Of a DNA stretch of 64,000 nucleotides, positions 27,240 through 37,156 are shown one piece after another. The stretch is from Pseudanabaena sp. ABRG5-3. Its GTDB lineage: Bacteria; Cyanobacteriota; Cyanobacteriia; Pseudanabaenales; Pseudanabaenaceae. Under the pieces are notes generated by a model that ran no database searches, was not told the origin of the DNA, and saw only the letters and a program-made list of their open reading frames with translations. The stretch's first letter is position 1. Each line of letters starts with the position of its first letter. The position numbers were made by a program, and so were the translations under genes. The stretch is from the NCBI RefSeq assembly GCF_003967015.1, contig NZ_AP017560.1, positions 868,001-932,000 of the forward strand, written 5' to 3'.

Positions 27240-28310
27240 TTACCAGTTGGATGACTGTCCAGAACTTCGCAAGGTAGCAATATCTTGAGCGATCGTTCCT
27301 TTGGGATTCGGCAAGCCCAATGCTTCCAAATCCGCATCAACCATCAGTTCAACTAAACCCTTAAAGGTGACTTTGGGTTCCCATCCCAGCTTTTGTTTTG
27401 CCTTAGTGCAGTCACCCAATAGCAAATCAACTTCGGCAGGACGGAAATAGCGAGGATCGATCTCTACATAGTCTTCCCACTTGAGATTGACGTAAGCAAA
27501 GGATTCTTCGAGAAACTCACGCACAGAATGGGTTTCACCAGTCGAGATCACATAGTCGTCAGGCTTATCTTGCTGCAACATTAACCACATTGCCTCCACA
27601 TAATCCTTGGCATAGCCCCAGTCACGCTTAGAGTCGAGATTACCCAAGTAAAGTTTTTTCTGAGTACCTGCAACGATACGGGCGATCGCCCTTGTAATTT
27701 TGCGAGTAACAAAGGTTTCACCACGACGGGGAGACTCATGGTTAAACAAAATGCCATTGCAAGCAAATAGTCCATAGGATTCGCGGTAATTCACCGTTTG
27801 CCAATGGGCATATACCTTGGCACAGGCATAGGGACTACGAGGATAAAAAGGGGTCGTCTCACTTTGAGGTACAGCTTGGACTAAGCCATACATTTCTGAC
27901 GAACCTGCTTGATAAAAACGAATTTCTTTGTCATTACGTTGTTGATAATCCCTTAGAGCCTCTAGTAAGCGTAAAGTCCCCATCCCTACAGCATCAACGG
28001 TGTATTCAGGGGAGTCAAAACTGACACGCACATGGGACTGCGCTCCAAGGTTAAATACTTCATGAGGCTGTACAGCTTCCAAAATACGTCCTAAGGTTGT
28101 GCCGTCAGTCAAATCGCCATAGTGCAGAAATAATTTGGTTTCTGGTAGGTGCGGATCTTGATACATATGATCAATGCGATCGGTATTGATCGTTGAAGAA
28201 CGACGAATGATCCCGTGGACTTCGTATCCTTTAGCTAATAAAAGTTCTGATAAATAAGATCCATCTTGACCCGTAATGCCCGTGATTAAAGCGCGTTTGG
28301 ATGTACTCAT
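27240..28310 (-). CDS. gmd: GDP-mannose 4,6-dehydratase
   Basis: First step of GDP-fucose synthesis (356 aa). [18 protein letters not shown] (NADP loop), [16 protein letters not shown] (catalytic Ser-Ser-Glu region) and [16 protein letters not shown] (YxxxK), followed by [19 protein letters not shown] at 28310. With fcl it supplies fucose for surface polysaccharide. Confidence 0.95.
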   Translation of the reverse strand: MSTSKRALITGITGQDGSYLSELLLAKGYEVHGIIRRSSTINTDRIDHMYQDPHLPETKLFLHYGDLTDGTTLGRILEAVQPHEVFNLGAQSHVRVSFDSPEYTVDAVGMGTLRLLEALRDYQQRNDKEIRFYQAGSSEMYGLVQAVPQSETTPFYPRSPYACAKVYAHWQTVNYRESYGLFACNGILFNHESPRRGETFVTRKITRAIARIVAGTQKKLYLGNLDSKRDWGYAKDYVEAMWLMLQQDKPDDYVISTGETHSVREFLEESFAYVNLKWEDYVEIDPRYFRPAEVDLLLGDCTKAKQKLGWEPKVTFKGLVELMVDADLEALGLPNPKGTIAQDIATLRSSGQSSNW

Positions 28311-28459
28311 GAAGTATGCTTTGAAAGAACTCTACAAGATTTTACTCGTTAGCATACCTAATAAATTCTCTAGTTTGTGAAGATTTCATAGTAATCAGTG
28401 AAAAGGCTTACATTGTTAGAGAAAAGACATAGCCTCTTCTAGATTTCATTATTAAGAAA

Positions 28460-30181
28460 CTATAAACATTTACCATCGATCAACATTTTTTCAAACTCAG
28501 GTGCGGGCAGTGGTGGACTAAAGAAATATCCCTGCATCTGATCACAACCATGTTCTTTTAAAAACTGTACCTGTTCTGCAGTTTCCACACCTTCGGCAAT
28601 AACTTGAAGTGACAAACTATGCCCCAAATCAATAATTGCTAAGGAAATGGTGGCATCGTGGCGATCTGTAGTTACATCTTGGATAAAGCAGCGATCAATT
28701 TTGAGTGTATTCACTGGAAAATGTTTGAGATAGCTTAGAGATGAATAGCCCGTACCAAAGTCATCGATCGCTACTTTTACTCCCATTTGCTGTAACTGCG
28801 ATAAAATGCCAATCGTAAATTCAGCATTTTGCATAATGATGCTTTCGGTGAGTTCCAGCTCCAAATGATGTGGCTCAGTACTGCTTTCCTGTAGTATTTT
28901 GCCGATAATTTCGATTAAGTTATTGTCGGGGCGAAAATGCTGACCAGATAGATTAACCGCAACAAATCCATAATGTATTCCTGATTCTCGCCATGATCGC
29001 ATTTGCTCACAAACTTCCCTAAGGACTAACTCACTTAAACGGAGAATTAGTCCTGTTTGCTCAGCAACGGGAATAAACTTGCTAGGCAGAATGATCCCTA
29101 GATCAGGATGTTGCCATCTGGCTAATGCTTCTGCACCAACAATTTGTCCTGATTGAAGATTGACTAGGGGCTGATAGAAGACTCGAAATTCATAGCGATC
29201 AAGGGCCCGATGTAGACTATTTGCTAACGCCATGTACTCCGAGGATTGGACATTTAGCTCAGAGCTATACAGTTTATAGCTATTTCTGCCGTGGGTTTTG
29301 GCATAGTACATTGCTAATTCGGCATTTTTGATTAACCCATCTACTTCTTGATGATCATCAGGAAAGATGGTGATACCAATGCTACTGGTAATGAAAACCT
29401 CATGACCATACAAGTTATAGGGACGGCTTAATAGATCTAAAATCTTTTGGGTTTCAAGTTTGATGCTCATCGGATCTCTAACATCAGAGATGATCATGGC
29501 AAACTCGTCGCCCTGCATTCGCGCTACCATATCGCAGGGAGCCGTATATCGCTTTAAACGTTCTGCGATCGCTTTGAACAATTGGTCGCCAATATCATTA
29601 CCAAGGGTGTTGTTAATGATATTGAAGTTATCCATATCCAAGAAGAGTAATGCTAGGGACTTATTGTTGATTTTGGCATGGAGTACGGCTTGGCTTAAAG
29701 ACTCATGAAACAAAATTCGATTAGGTAATTGCGTCAGTCCATCATGATGAGACAAATATTCAAATCTTGCGCCGACAGCTTTGATCTCGTCATAGTAATG
29801 CTCTTTAACGGAATTGTATTTTTGCAAGCGGGAGGCGATCGCCCCTAACAACTCCGCAGAAGTAAATGGCTTAGTGAGATAGTCGTCTGCCCCCATTTGC
29901 ATTGCTTGACGCATATCTGCCTTTTCCGTCATCGCCGTTAAAAATATAAACGGAATCATTGATGTTTTTGGTTCTTGGCGCAGTGCCATGAGCGTTCCAT
30001 AGCCATCTAGCTCTGGCATGGCGATATCGCAGATAATTAAATTTGGTAGATAGGTTTTGGCAGTCTGTACCCCCACGACTCCATTTTCAGCTCCTAATAC
30101 ATCGAATCCTTCATAGGAGAGCGTCTCCATGATCTCTTCGCGTAAAGCTTCTACATCTTCGATTACTAGAATCGTTGTCAT
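28460..30181 (-). CDS. REC-GGDEF-EAL response regulator
   Basis: 573-aa two-component output protein for cyclic di-GMP. The receiver domain (1-120) has Asp52 in LIICDIAMPELDG. The GGDEF domain (about 145-310) has the signature altered to RMQGDEF (221-227), losing the first Gly, and no RxxD inhibitory site (APCD in its place); cyclase activity is therefore doubtful. The EAL domain (about 325-570) looks intact: EALARW at 351, ELTES, DDFGTGYSSLSYLK and KIDRCFIQD. Predicted net output is phosphodiesterase. It starts 61 bp after the photoreceptor kinase stop on the same strand, so the two are a likely kinase-regulator pair. Confidence 0.92.
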   Translation of the reverse strand: MTTILVIEDVEALREEIMETLSYEGFDVLGAENGVVGVQTAKTYLPNLIICDIAMPELDGYGTLMALRQEPKTSMIPFIFLTAMTEKADMRQAMQMGADDYLTKPFTSAELLGAIASRLQKYNSVKEHYYDEIKAVGARFEYLSHHDGLTQLPNRILFHESLSQAVLHAKINNKSLALLFLDMDNFNIINNTLGNDIGDQLFKAIAERLKRYTAPCDMVARMQGDEFAMIISDVRDPMSIKLETQKILDLLSRPYNLYGHEVFITSSIGITIFPDDHQEVDGLIKNAELAMYYAKTHGRNSYKLYSSELNVQSSEYMALANSLHRALDRYEFRVFYQPLVNLQSGQIVGAEALARWQHPDLGIILPSKFIPVAEQTGLILRLSELVLREVCEQMRSWRESGIHYGFVAVNLSGQHFRPDNNLIEIIGKILQESSTEPHHLELELTESIIMQNAEFTIGILSQLQQMGVKVAIDDFGTGYSSLSYLKHFPVNTLKIDRCFIQDVTTDRHDATISLAIIDLGHSLSLQVIAEGVETAEQVQFLKEHGCDQMQGYFFSPPLPAPEFEKMLIDGKCL

Positions 30182-30242
30182 GATTTTATTTTTTCTATCA
30201 AAGTTTGTAGCTTAAAACGAGCAGATAGCAACTCTGCTGATT

Positions 30243-33047
30243 TTAACCCGTAGATATAGGTAACTTGACTCGCACGGTAGTACCTTGATTTTCAACACTA
30301 GTAAGTTGAATTGTGCCACCGAGAATGTCAATTGAATTTTTGATAATTGCCATTCCTAAACCCGTTCCTGCAATCATACCAACATTATGAGCGCGATAAA
30401 AATGCTCAAATATCTTTTCTTGGTCAACTTCAGGTATGCCAATTCCTTTGTCTTGAAATTCTAATAATAGCTTAGGGATCCGATCATTAGTCTGGGAGAT
30501 GCTGAAATAGACCTCCACACTATTTGGGGAATACTTAATCGCGTTAGACAATAGATTGGAAATAATTTGTTTGAAAAACTTAGTGTCAATTACGATGTTA
30601 GTAGGTGTATTGATGTTTTTAAAAATGATTTTATGCTTACCATTTCCTAGTAGTTTTGTCTGTTCAATTATTTCTAAACAAAATTTTTCTAGGTTAATTG
30701 TCTCGCCCCGTACTTCAAATTTTCCTGATTCAGTCTTGCCAATAACTAGTACCTCCTCTAATAGGTTAGTCATGCCTTTAACTTCACGTTGGATTTTATC
30801 AATTCTTTCTAGCTTTTTATCCTCTGACATCTTATGTCCATAGTTGCGGAGTAAATCGCTTGCTGTTTGGATAGTAGCAAGGGGAGTCCGAAACTCATGG
30901 GAAGCTCTAGAAATAAATTGAGATTTTAGTTCGTTTAACTCTTTCTCTTTTCGTAAAGCTCTTTCAAGTTGACTGAGGCTTTGCTCTAGTTGTTGAGTAC
31001 GATCAGCAACCTGTCGCTCTAGATTTTTGTTGAGATCTTGGACTCTTTCAAATAGTTTGACCTGCTGAATAGCGATTGCCACATGATTAGCTAATTGCTT
31101 GAGTAAATCAAGCTCAAACTCTTCCCACTGACGGGCTTCTAAACATTGATGGGCAATGAGCAGACCCCATAATGTATCTCCAAAGGAAATTGAAGCGACA
31201 ATATTTGCTTTGACTTGAAAACATTGTAAAAGCTCTTTGTGGCAAGGGCTTAAATCGGAAATCTCAACATCATTGATACTGGAAATCGTATGATTCTTAT
31301 AACTTTGGGCATATTCTTGATTAAAACAAGGATCGTTAATTGATTTTCCAAGAATCGATAATGATGAATCGTTGACAGCTTCGACAACAAATGTACCACT
31401 CCAATCATCTTGAAATTGGTAGATAGCTACACGATCAATGCGTAATAGCTCCTGAGTCTCTTTAACAGTAATTGCTAAAATTTGATCAAGGTTTAATTCA
31501 CGTTGAATCTTAAGTAAAATTCCATTTAGTAAGCGTTCTCTTTCACTTTGATATAGTAGTTGGGTTTCAACTCTTTTGCGCTCAGTAATATCATAATAGC
31601 TACTTAAATACATCCTTTTTCCTTTATATGTCATGATCCTTGTGGATACTAAAACATCTTTGAATGTACCGTCTTTATGACATATACGGGTTTCAACGGT
31701 ATTTGCTCGACCAGTTTCTTGAAGTTGTTGTAATCTTTGTAAAGCTTTGTCATGTTCGCTGCGATCGGGATATAAGAAATTTGTGAAATCTTGACTCGCA
31801 TTTGCTTCGCTGATCGTATAGCCCGTGAGATTTTCCATCCCAGAATTAAAAATTGAAAAATATCCTAGGTCATCACTAAAGGTGATACCTTCCTTAATAG
31901 AAGTAAGGACTGTTCTCAATCGCTCTTCACTTTCTAGTAATCTTTGGGTAGATTTTACTTGCTCTGTAATATCGGTTTGAATGCCGATATAGTTGGTGAG
32001 TTCACCATGATCATTAAATACTGGCGCAATATACAGATCATTCCAAAAGGGTGAACCATCTTTGCGATAGTTGAGCAATACAGCGTGACATTCCCGTTGT
32101 TCTTGAATAGCTTGATGTAGATCTAAAATGCCAATCTGATTGCGATCGCCGCCTTGTAAAAATTTACAGTTACGTCCAATCACCTCAGCCGCACTGTAGC
32201 CTGTAATCCTCTCGAAGCTAGGATTGACATAGATCATCGGGTTGTCTGGTTGAGTGGCATCAGTAATCACAATTCCGTTAGAACTTGCCGCGATGGCCCG
32301 TTCGCGTAATTTCAAGGATTCATCTATGCGGTTGCGTTCAGAAACATCTCGTAAAGAAGCAACTACATATACCATCCGATCTTCATCTATGGTTTCTGAT
32401 ACGCGCATTTCTGCCGAAGTGGTCTTGCCTCGGTTGAGAATATCGATATTGGTACTTTCTCCAGCAACTATAGGCAGACCAAAACTTTCGCCGACGATAT
32501 CTTCAGCTTTACAACCAAAAAGTTCTTCAGCAGATTGGTTAACGTAGCGAACAATGCCTTCGCGATCAACCACTACAAAAGCATCAGAAACAGAACTTAC
32601 TAAATGACTAAATTTTTGATCATTGGTATGTTTAGTTAGAGATTTTGATCGCGATAAATTGGTAATATCCTGACAAGTTCCGATAATTTGCTGTGAATTG
32701 TCGCTATCACAAGTTTTGAGGGATAAAGAAATTAAGAGAAGCCGATTGGTGATCAGATTGAGTTTCGCCTCATACTCAACCCGTTGTTGTGATCGCAAGC
32801 ATTCACTGATATGGCTGTTTAATAGCTGAGTAAATTCTAAGGGTAAGCATTCATGGGGCTGTAAACCTATGAGATCAACGGTTTGATCAATACTGCGTTC
32901 CCCAAACACAAAATGGACAAAGGGAAGATTGGTGATCGCAAAGCGCAGCGTAAAATTGGGATCATTATTATTGCTTGATCCTTCTGGGTCTGGCTCAACA
33001 GTCAAGACAAAAATTCCGCATTGAATATGATCTAGGATATTTTGCAT
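30243..33047 (-). CDS. Photoreceptor histidine kinase with LOV and DXCF-cyanobacteriochrome GAF domains
   Basis: About 934 aa, soluble. Order: N-terminal PAS-like region (1-130), PAS (about 145-235), LOV (about 245-365), PAS (about 375-490), GAF (about 505-665), coiled coil, HisKA and HATPase. The LOV domain has GRNCKFLQG with the photoactive Cys at 295, plus the flavin contacts Asn326 (LLNYRKDG), Asn336 (FWNDL) and Gln357 (YIGIQTDIT). The GAF has both cyanobacteriochrome cysteines: Cys574 in the DPCF motif and Cys602 in SPCHKELL, followed by VKANIVASI and LWGLLIAHQC. The kinase has His717 in SRASHEFRTPLA and GTGLGMAII. The ATG at 33047 follows AAGGA by 10 nt; a GTG lies three codons upstream. 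A REC-GGDEF-EAL gene follows. Confidence 0.9.
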   Translation of the reverse strand: MQNILDHIQCGIFVLTVEPDPEGSSNNNDPNFTLRFAITNLPFVHFVFGERSIDQTVDLIGLQPHECLPLEFTQLLNSHISECLRSQQRVEYEAKLNLITNRLLLISLSLKTCDSDNSQQIIGTCQDITNLSRSKSLTKHTNDQKFSHLVSSVSDAFVVVDREGIVRYVNQSAEELFGCKAEDIVGESFGLPIVAGESTNIDILNRGKTTSAEMRVSETIDEDRMVYVVASLRDVSERNRIDESLKLRERAIAASSNGIVITDATQPDNPMIYVNPSFERITGYSAAEVIGRNCKFLQGGDRNQIGILDLHQAIQEQRECHAVLLNYRKDGSPFWNDLYIAPVFNDHGELTNYIGIQTDITEQVKSTQRLLESEERLRTVLTSIKEGITFSDDLGYFSIFNSGMENLTGYTISEANASQDFTNFLYPDRSEHDKALQRLQQLQETGRANTVETRICHKDGTFKDVLVSTRIMTYKGKRMYLSSYYDITERKRVETQLLYQSERERLLNGILLKIQRELNLDQILAITVKETQELLRIDRVAIYQFQDDWSGTFVVEAVNDSSLSILGKSINDPCFNQEYAQSYKNHTISSINDVEISDLSPCHKELLQCFQVKANIVASISFGDTLWGLLIAHQCLEARQWEEFELDLLKQLANHVAIAIQQVKLFERVQDLNKNLERQVADRTQQLEQSLSQLERALRKEKELNELKSQFISRASHEFRTPLATIQTASDLLRNYGHKMSEDKKLERIDKIQREVKGMTNLLEEVLVIGKTESGKFEVRGETINLEKFCLEIIEQTKLLGNGKHKIIFKNINTPTNIVIDTKFFKQIISNLLSNAIKYSPNSVEVYFSISQTNDRIPKLLLEFQDKGIGIPEVDQEKIFEHFYRAHNVGMIAGTGLGMAIIKNSIDILGGTIQLTSVENQGTTVRVKLPISTG

Positions 33048-33145
33048 AATAGCCACATCCTTTACCAGCTATCGCGGTTATAGTAATTCTACCTCGCCAA
33101 ATTACTCAGGGCTTTATAATTTAAGATCATTTACTAACTTCTCTT

Positions 33146-33340
33146 ATGTCTTTAACGCTCTCAGTTCCTTCGATCGGTTGTGCTAGCTGCATCGAAACTA
33201 TTACCAAAGCGATCCAATCTGCTGATACTTCAGCATTGGTGACGGGTGATCCTGCTGCTAAAACAGTTAATATTGAGACCCAGTTACCTGAAGCGCAAAT
33301 TCGTGAACTAATTGCGATCGCAGGTCATAAGGTTTCCTAA
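33146..33340 (+). CDS. Heavy-metal-associated domain protein (copper-chaperone-like)
   Basis: 64-aa single HMA domain protein. Metal site GCASC (GxxSC) at residues 11-16 in PSIGCASCIETITKAI, with the ferredoxin-like fold spacing (VNIETQ, then ELIAIAGHKV). This is like Atx1-type copper chaperones, although the usual MxCxxC Met is replaced (SIGCASC). Convergent with moaC 17 bp away. Confidence 0.82.
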   Translation: MSLTLSVPSIGCASCIETITKAIQSADTSALVTGDPAAKTVNIETQLPEAQIRELIAIAGHKVS

Positions 33341-33357
33341 AATTCAGCAGATTAAGC

Positions 33358-33870
33358 TTAAAGATCACAAAAGGCTCCCCTAGGTGCATTAAAGTCTCCT
33401 GACTTCCCGCCACTTTTATGCAATAACCTTGCATTGGAGATAACCATTGTTTTGTCTAAGGATTTTGCCATATCGTAAATGGTTAAAGCCGCGATCATAA
33501 CTGCGGTCAATGCCTCCATCTCTACTCCCGTCTCAGCCTTGGTCTTGACATCTGCCTCGATCTGATATCCAGGAATATTTTCATCGAGGATGATTTTGAC
33601 ATCCACACTGGTTAAGTTGAGGGGATGACACATGGGGATTAAGTTAGCAGTTTGCTTTGCTGCCATAATACCTGCGAGCCTTGCTGTTCCTAAGACATCT
33701 CCTTTGGGGACATCTCCTGCTTGGATGGCATCTAAGGTTGTTGTTTTCATGGATATTTCGCAAACTGCGATCGCCCGTCGTACCGTTTGCGGTTTATGAG
33801 TCACATCCACCATTTGAGCATTACCACTTTGATCAAGATGAGCGAGTGACAGAGGAGTATCCGTATCCAT
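33358..33870 (-). CDS. moaC: Cyclic pyranopterin monophosphate synthase
   Basis: Molybdenum-cofactor biosynthesis step converting the 3',8-cyclo-GTP product of MoaA to cPMP (170 aa). Conserved [20 protein letters not shown], then [19 protein letters not shown] and [12 protein letters not shown] at 33870. No other moa gene adjacent. Confidence 0.94.
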   Translation of the reverse strand: MDTDTPLSLAHLDQSGNAQMVDVTHKPQTVRRAIAVCEISMKTTTLDAIQAGDVPKGDVLGTARLAGIMAAKQTANLIPMCHPLNLTSVDVKIILDENIPGYQIEADVKTKAETGVEMEALTAVMIAALTIYDMAKSLDKTMVISNARLLHKSGGKSGDFNAPRGAFCDL

Positions 33871-33937
33871 AAAAGATTTGCCGAAATTAGCACAATAATA
33901 AAAAACAAAGTTTTTAAGAATTTGCTAATACTTAAGC

Positions 33938-34030
33938 AAGTAGGATGAATTTCATATAAAACCCTAAAACCTGCGGTGCAAGCACAGATTGCGCCGCAGG
34001 TTTTGATCTGTTTTTTTAGTTATCCTACTT
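33938..34030 (+). repeat. Hairpin element, ATAAAACCC family (copy 4)
   Basis: Arms 33966-33981 (AAAACCTGCGGTGCAA) and 33989-34004 pair with a single wobble. Left flank ATATAAAACCCT, right flank GATCTGTTTTTTTAG. Outer AAGTAGGAT (33938) / ATCCTACTT (34022). Divergent spacer between moaC and tsaE. Confidence 0.8.
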
Positions 34031-34079
34031 ACTGAGTATCAATAAACTCTTTCTCTAGTACAAAAGTCTACCCGAATAT

Positions 34080-34643
34080 ATGCCTGAGACCATAACGATT
34101 GAGGTTTATGCAGATAATCTTCATGCTACCCAAGCGATCGCTACTCAACTTGCTCAATTAGTTCAAGCAGGTACAATTATTTTGCTGGAGGGCAATCTTG
34201 GTAGTGGCAAAACTACCTTTATGCAAGCTTTTGGTTATGCGCTTGGTATTAACACTACGATTGCTAGCCCCACGTTTACCCTTATTGATGAATATATCGA
34301 AGGTCGTCTGCCGCTTTACCATATTGATCTCTACCGACTAGAGCCATCTCAAGTTCCTAGTCTCCATTTAGAAGAATATTGGCGAGGCGAAGATTTTCCC
34401 CTCGGTGTCGTAGCGATCGAATGGGCAAGTAAGTTACCCAGCATCCCAGCCGAGCATCTCAAGATCAATCTTTCAGCGCCGATGCAATCATCCTGTAACA
34501 AAAATGAAGATCTTTATCTATCCCAAACAGACATCACTTTAGATGAAGATTTTATAGATAATTTGCCGAGTGATCGCCTAATTCAACTAATCGCACAGGG
34601 TGCAACCTATGTTGAACTTCTTAAACAGTTCCAACTTGCGTAA
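34080..34643 (+). CDS. tsaE: tRNA t6A biosynthesis ATPase TsaE
   Basis: P-loop ATPase (187 aa) required with TsaB/TsaD for the t6A modification of tRNA. Walker A in LLEGNLGSGKTTFMQAF; then TTIASPTFTLIDEY and LYHIDLYRLEP; YWRGEDFPLGVVAIEWASK. It is longer than the common 150-residue form by about 30 residues at the C-terminus. A YrdC/TsaC gene for the same pathway is at 55181. Confidence 0.92.
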   Translation: MPETITIEVYADNLHATQAIATQLAQLVQAGTIILLEGNLGSGKTTFMQAFGYALGINTTIASPTFTLIDEYIEGRLPLYHIDLYRLEPSQVPSLHLEEYWRGEDFPLGVVAIEWASKLPSIPAEHLKINLSAPMQSSCNKNEDLYLSQTDITLDEDFIDNLPSDRLIQLIAQGATYVELLKQFQLA

Positions 34644-34748
34644 AATGCGTCAGTGAAACATAACGCACTATCTAAAGAACTCATGAGTTAAGAACTTATG
34701 GGTTACGCGATCGCCAAACTATCCTCTACTCGCAATTAACTTGCTTAA

Positions 34749-34928
34749 TTAACTGTCTTTATCTTGAGTTTTGGCGGAATCATCTTCTCCTTGTCCCTTT
34801 ATCTCATCTTGAAACCCTCTCAAAGCTTGCCCCACACTACGCCCGATCTCAGGGATCCGCTTGGCTCCGAAAATTGCCACCCCCACAAGCGAAATTACAA
34901 CTAACTCTGGCCAGCCAATTCCAAACAT
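34749..34928 (-). CDS. tatA: Sec-independent translocase subunit TatA/E
   Basis: 59-aa twin-arginine translocase component found by reading the minus strand. MFGIGWPELVVISLVGVAIF is a single membrane helix, followed by the amphipathic helix with GAKRIPEIGRSVGQALRGF (family FGxxKLPElgrslG pattern) and a charged tail ending QDKDS. AAGGAG lies just upstream of the ATG at 34928. Convergent with tsaE. Relevant to the Tat-type lipoprotein at 9895. No tatC nearby. Confidence 0.93.
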   Translation of the reverse strand: MFGIGWPELVVISLVGVAIFGAKRIPEIGRSVGQALRGFQDEIKGQGEDDSAKTQDKDS

Positions 34929-35074
34929 TGCTCTTACATCTCCTTAAACGTATCTGCTATCCTTTTATACAGCCTTTTGTAAGCAAAAGACCTACAAAGA
35001 ATTGTGCAAAGATTGATTTTGCAAGTCTTTCCATAATTCTTGGGATAATGATTAATAAACATACCTAAAAACTA

Positions 35075-35602
35075 ATGGAATCAACCATTATTTGGACACT
35101 TGGCAGCACTGATCCTAATGCTGAGGCAAATCTTGCCCGCATTGCCCAATGGTGGACATCCCTTGCTGGTCAAGAAATTATTTGGCAACAACGCCCGATT
35201 AATGAAACTACTGATCGAGAGGCGATTGACTGGAGTAAACAAGCACTTGATGAAAACTTTGTGCTTCAAACTCCTACACTCCGAGGTATTACTCTCTATT
35301 GGTACAAGCCTAACAGCCCTGAAGAACGCAATATCTCAGTTAGTTATCTCAAACTCGATCTCTTCAACCAGCAATTAGATGTCCTGCCATCATCAGGCAG
35401 AAATTATCAACTACGTATTACCCTACCCAAAATTGTCTACCAAAAAATCCAAGTCACTGATCCTCAATTTGGTAGTCTTGTTCAGCCTAATGGTGATACA
35501 GTTCTGCTCCTACGCGATGAAAATCAGCGTCTTGAAATTCAAATTAACCTCAATGCTGTAAATGTTGCGTTACTTCAACAAAAACTTGCTGCAAATTTAT
35601 AA
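35075..35602 (+). CDS. Hypothetical protein, cyanobacterial
   Basis: 175-aa soluble protein, not recognised. N-terminus MESTIIWTLGSTDPNAEANL; the rest is predicted mixed alpha/beta with many polar beta strands (QLRITLPKIVYQKIQV; GDTVLLLRDENQRLEIQINL). No signal peptide. Clean ATG, and it fills the space between tatA and the TerB-like gene with the same strand as later genes. Confidence 0.7.
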   Translation: MESTIIWTLGSTDPNAEANLARIAQWWTSLAGQEIIWQQRPINETTDREAIDWSKQALDENFVLQTPTLRGITLYWYKPNSPEERNISVSYLKLDLFNQQLDVLPSSGRNYQLRITLPKIVYQKIQVTDPQFGSLVQPNGDTVLLLRDENQRLEIQINLNAVNVALLQQKLAANL

Positions 35603-35770
35603 GAAATTTTGTCCTTTGGCGATGAAAGCTCGTATAAATTTGAGAACTACAATTGTCGTTAATATTAATGAATATTAATGAAGTACGGAATCTTTTAATA
35701 GTATCCACCCTATGCTTTGCCCTATTATCTGTTGATATTTGGCAAATAAGTTTGACTTGCGGGTAAATCT

Positions 35771-36256
35771 ATGACACTTCAAGAACTCCCCCCTCCGATT
35801 AGTCCCCGTCAGATGGATATTCTTCGTGCAGTTGCAGCAATGGCTTGGGCTGATGGCAAGCTGGAACCTGACGAAATTCGTCTGATGCTGGATGAGTTTG
35901 CGATGTTATTTGCCAAGACTGAGACAGAGCGCAATTCCCTAAAAAGTCGTCTTAGAGAATACTTAGGGCAAAATATTCCTCTAGAGGAAGTTGTCCCACA
36001 TATCAAAAGTGTTGAAGATCGCAAACTTACTCTGAGACTTGGCTATCAGGTTATTCAAGCTAGTCGGCGTAGTCCTAACGAGCCAAGAGTAAATCTTGAT
36101 GAGGCAGCAGCTTACCAAAGACTGGTTAGAATCCTTGATTTGCCATCGGATATGGTTGCTGATATCGAAGCATCGATTGTTCCTCCAGAGGAGTCTCAGG
36201 CTAATGGAATTATCAAATCGCTAGCATTAAGACTACATAAGCTGCTGAATAGCTAA
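35771..36256 (+). CDS. TerB-like protein
   Basis: 161-aa helical protein of the TerB/tellurite-resistance-like superfamily. Hallmark acidic helix AVAAMAWADGKLEPDEIRLM (metal-binding Asp/Glu pattern) and a second half with ASRRSPNEPRVNLDEAAAY. In cyanobacteria such stand-alone TerB proteins have no firm function. ATG at 35771, followed 131 bp later by a Crp/Fnr gene. Confidence 0.82.
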   Translation: MTLQELPPPISPRQMDILRAVAAMAWADGKLEPDEIRLMLDEFAMLFAKTETERNSLKSRLREYLGQNIPLEEVVPHIKSVEDRKLTLRLGYQVIQASRRSPNEPRVNLDEAAAYQRLVRILDLPSDMVADIEASIVPPEESQANGIIKSLALRLHKLLNS

Positions 36257-36387
36257 TTACCGAGACGACTAAGTCATTGTGCTGATTGGCAATGCCTTCG
36301 TTACAAACTCAGATAAAGTGATTACTTACAGTAAATTTTTACACACAATACCTATAGCAAAGTTTTTAGGGACTACGAGCAGCTACT

Positions 36388-37080
36388 ATGCGGGATGGAA
36401 CTGATCTTCAGCAAAAAATTATGTCCGCCCCATTCTTTATGGGGTTGCCTGATGAGGCGGTGATAAGGGCAACCGCTCATATGGTTACGCGCACCCATCC
36501 AGCAGATCAGGTGATTTTGCTAGAAAATGACTGGGGTAACTCGGTATATTTTATTTTGAGTGGCTGGGCAAAAATTCGCACCTACAACCTTGACGGGAAA
36601 GAAATCACCCTCAATATTCTTGGTTTTGGTGAAATGTTTGGTGAAATGGCTCCCCTCGATCAAGTACCCCGATCAACGGATGTAATTACGCTTACACCAA
36701 CAACTATTGGTAGCCTTCCTGCTTCTGATTTTGTGCATCTGATTGAAACGGAACCGACCGCAGGTATTCACCTAGCGAGACTAATGGCAAAACGATTACG
36801 TCAAGTTAATCGACGTTTACGTTTACGTGAAGCTGATAGTACATCACGTGTTGCTGATGTACTGCTATTTTTGGCAGAGGGTCAAGGCACTAAAGGTACT
36901 AGTGGTATGGAAATACCTAATTTGCCTCATCGTGAACTGAGTAGTTTAAGTGGTTTGGCTAGGGAAACTGTAACTCGTGTACTTGGTAAGCTAGAGCGTA
37001 AAAATTTGATTCAACGTATCCCCGATCGCGATGTTTTATGTATTCTTAACCCTGAAGGTTTGGAAGCTTTGATGGTTTAA
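36388..37080 (+). CDS. Crp/Fnr-family transcription regulator
   Basis: 230 aa. The cNMP-binding domain (about 15-130) keeps an FGEMAPLDQVPRSTDV phosphate-binding-like cassette with Gly-Glu and Arg. The long dimer helix is LMAKRLRQVNRRLRLRE. The C-terminal winged helix has PHRELSSLSGLARETVTRVL. A weak ribosome site precedes the ATG at 36388; an internal ATG at 36421 is an alternative. Whether cAMP or another ligand binds cannot be told. Just upstream of murC (76 bp). Confidence 0.88.
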   Translation: MRDGTDLQQKIMSAPFFMGLPDEAVIRATAHMVTRTHPADQVILLENDWGNSVYFILSGWAKIRTYNLDGKEITLNILGFGEMFGEMAPLDQVPRSTDVITLTPTTIGSLPASDFVHLIETEPTAGIHLARLMAKRLRQVNRRLRLREADSTSRVADVLLFLAEGQGTKGTSGMEIPNLPHRELSSLSGLARETVTRVLGKLERKNLIQRIPDRDVLCILNPEGLEALMV

Positions 37081-37156
37081 CCATAAGCCTAGCTTTGCTG
37101 TACTACCTTGGAATCTGTTATTATTAGGCTCGTTATTTGGTAGGTAAAAAGTATAA

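Noticed and set aside
27167-27340. N-terminal extension of GDP-fucose synthase
   Set aside because: It runs through the gmd terminator into gmd; the Rossmann motif is correctly placed from the 27166 ATG.
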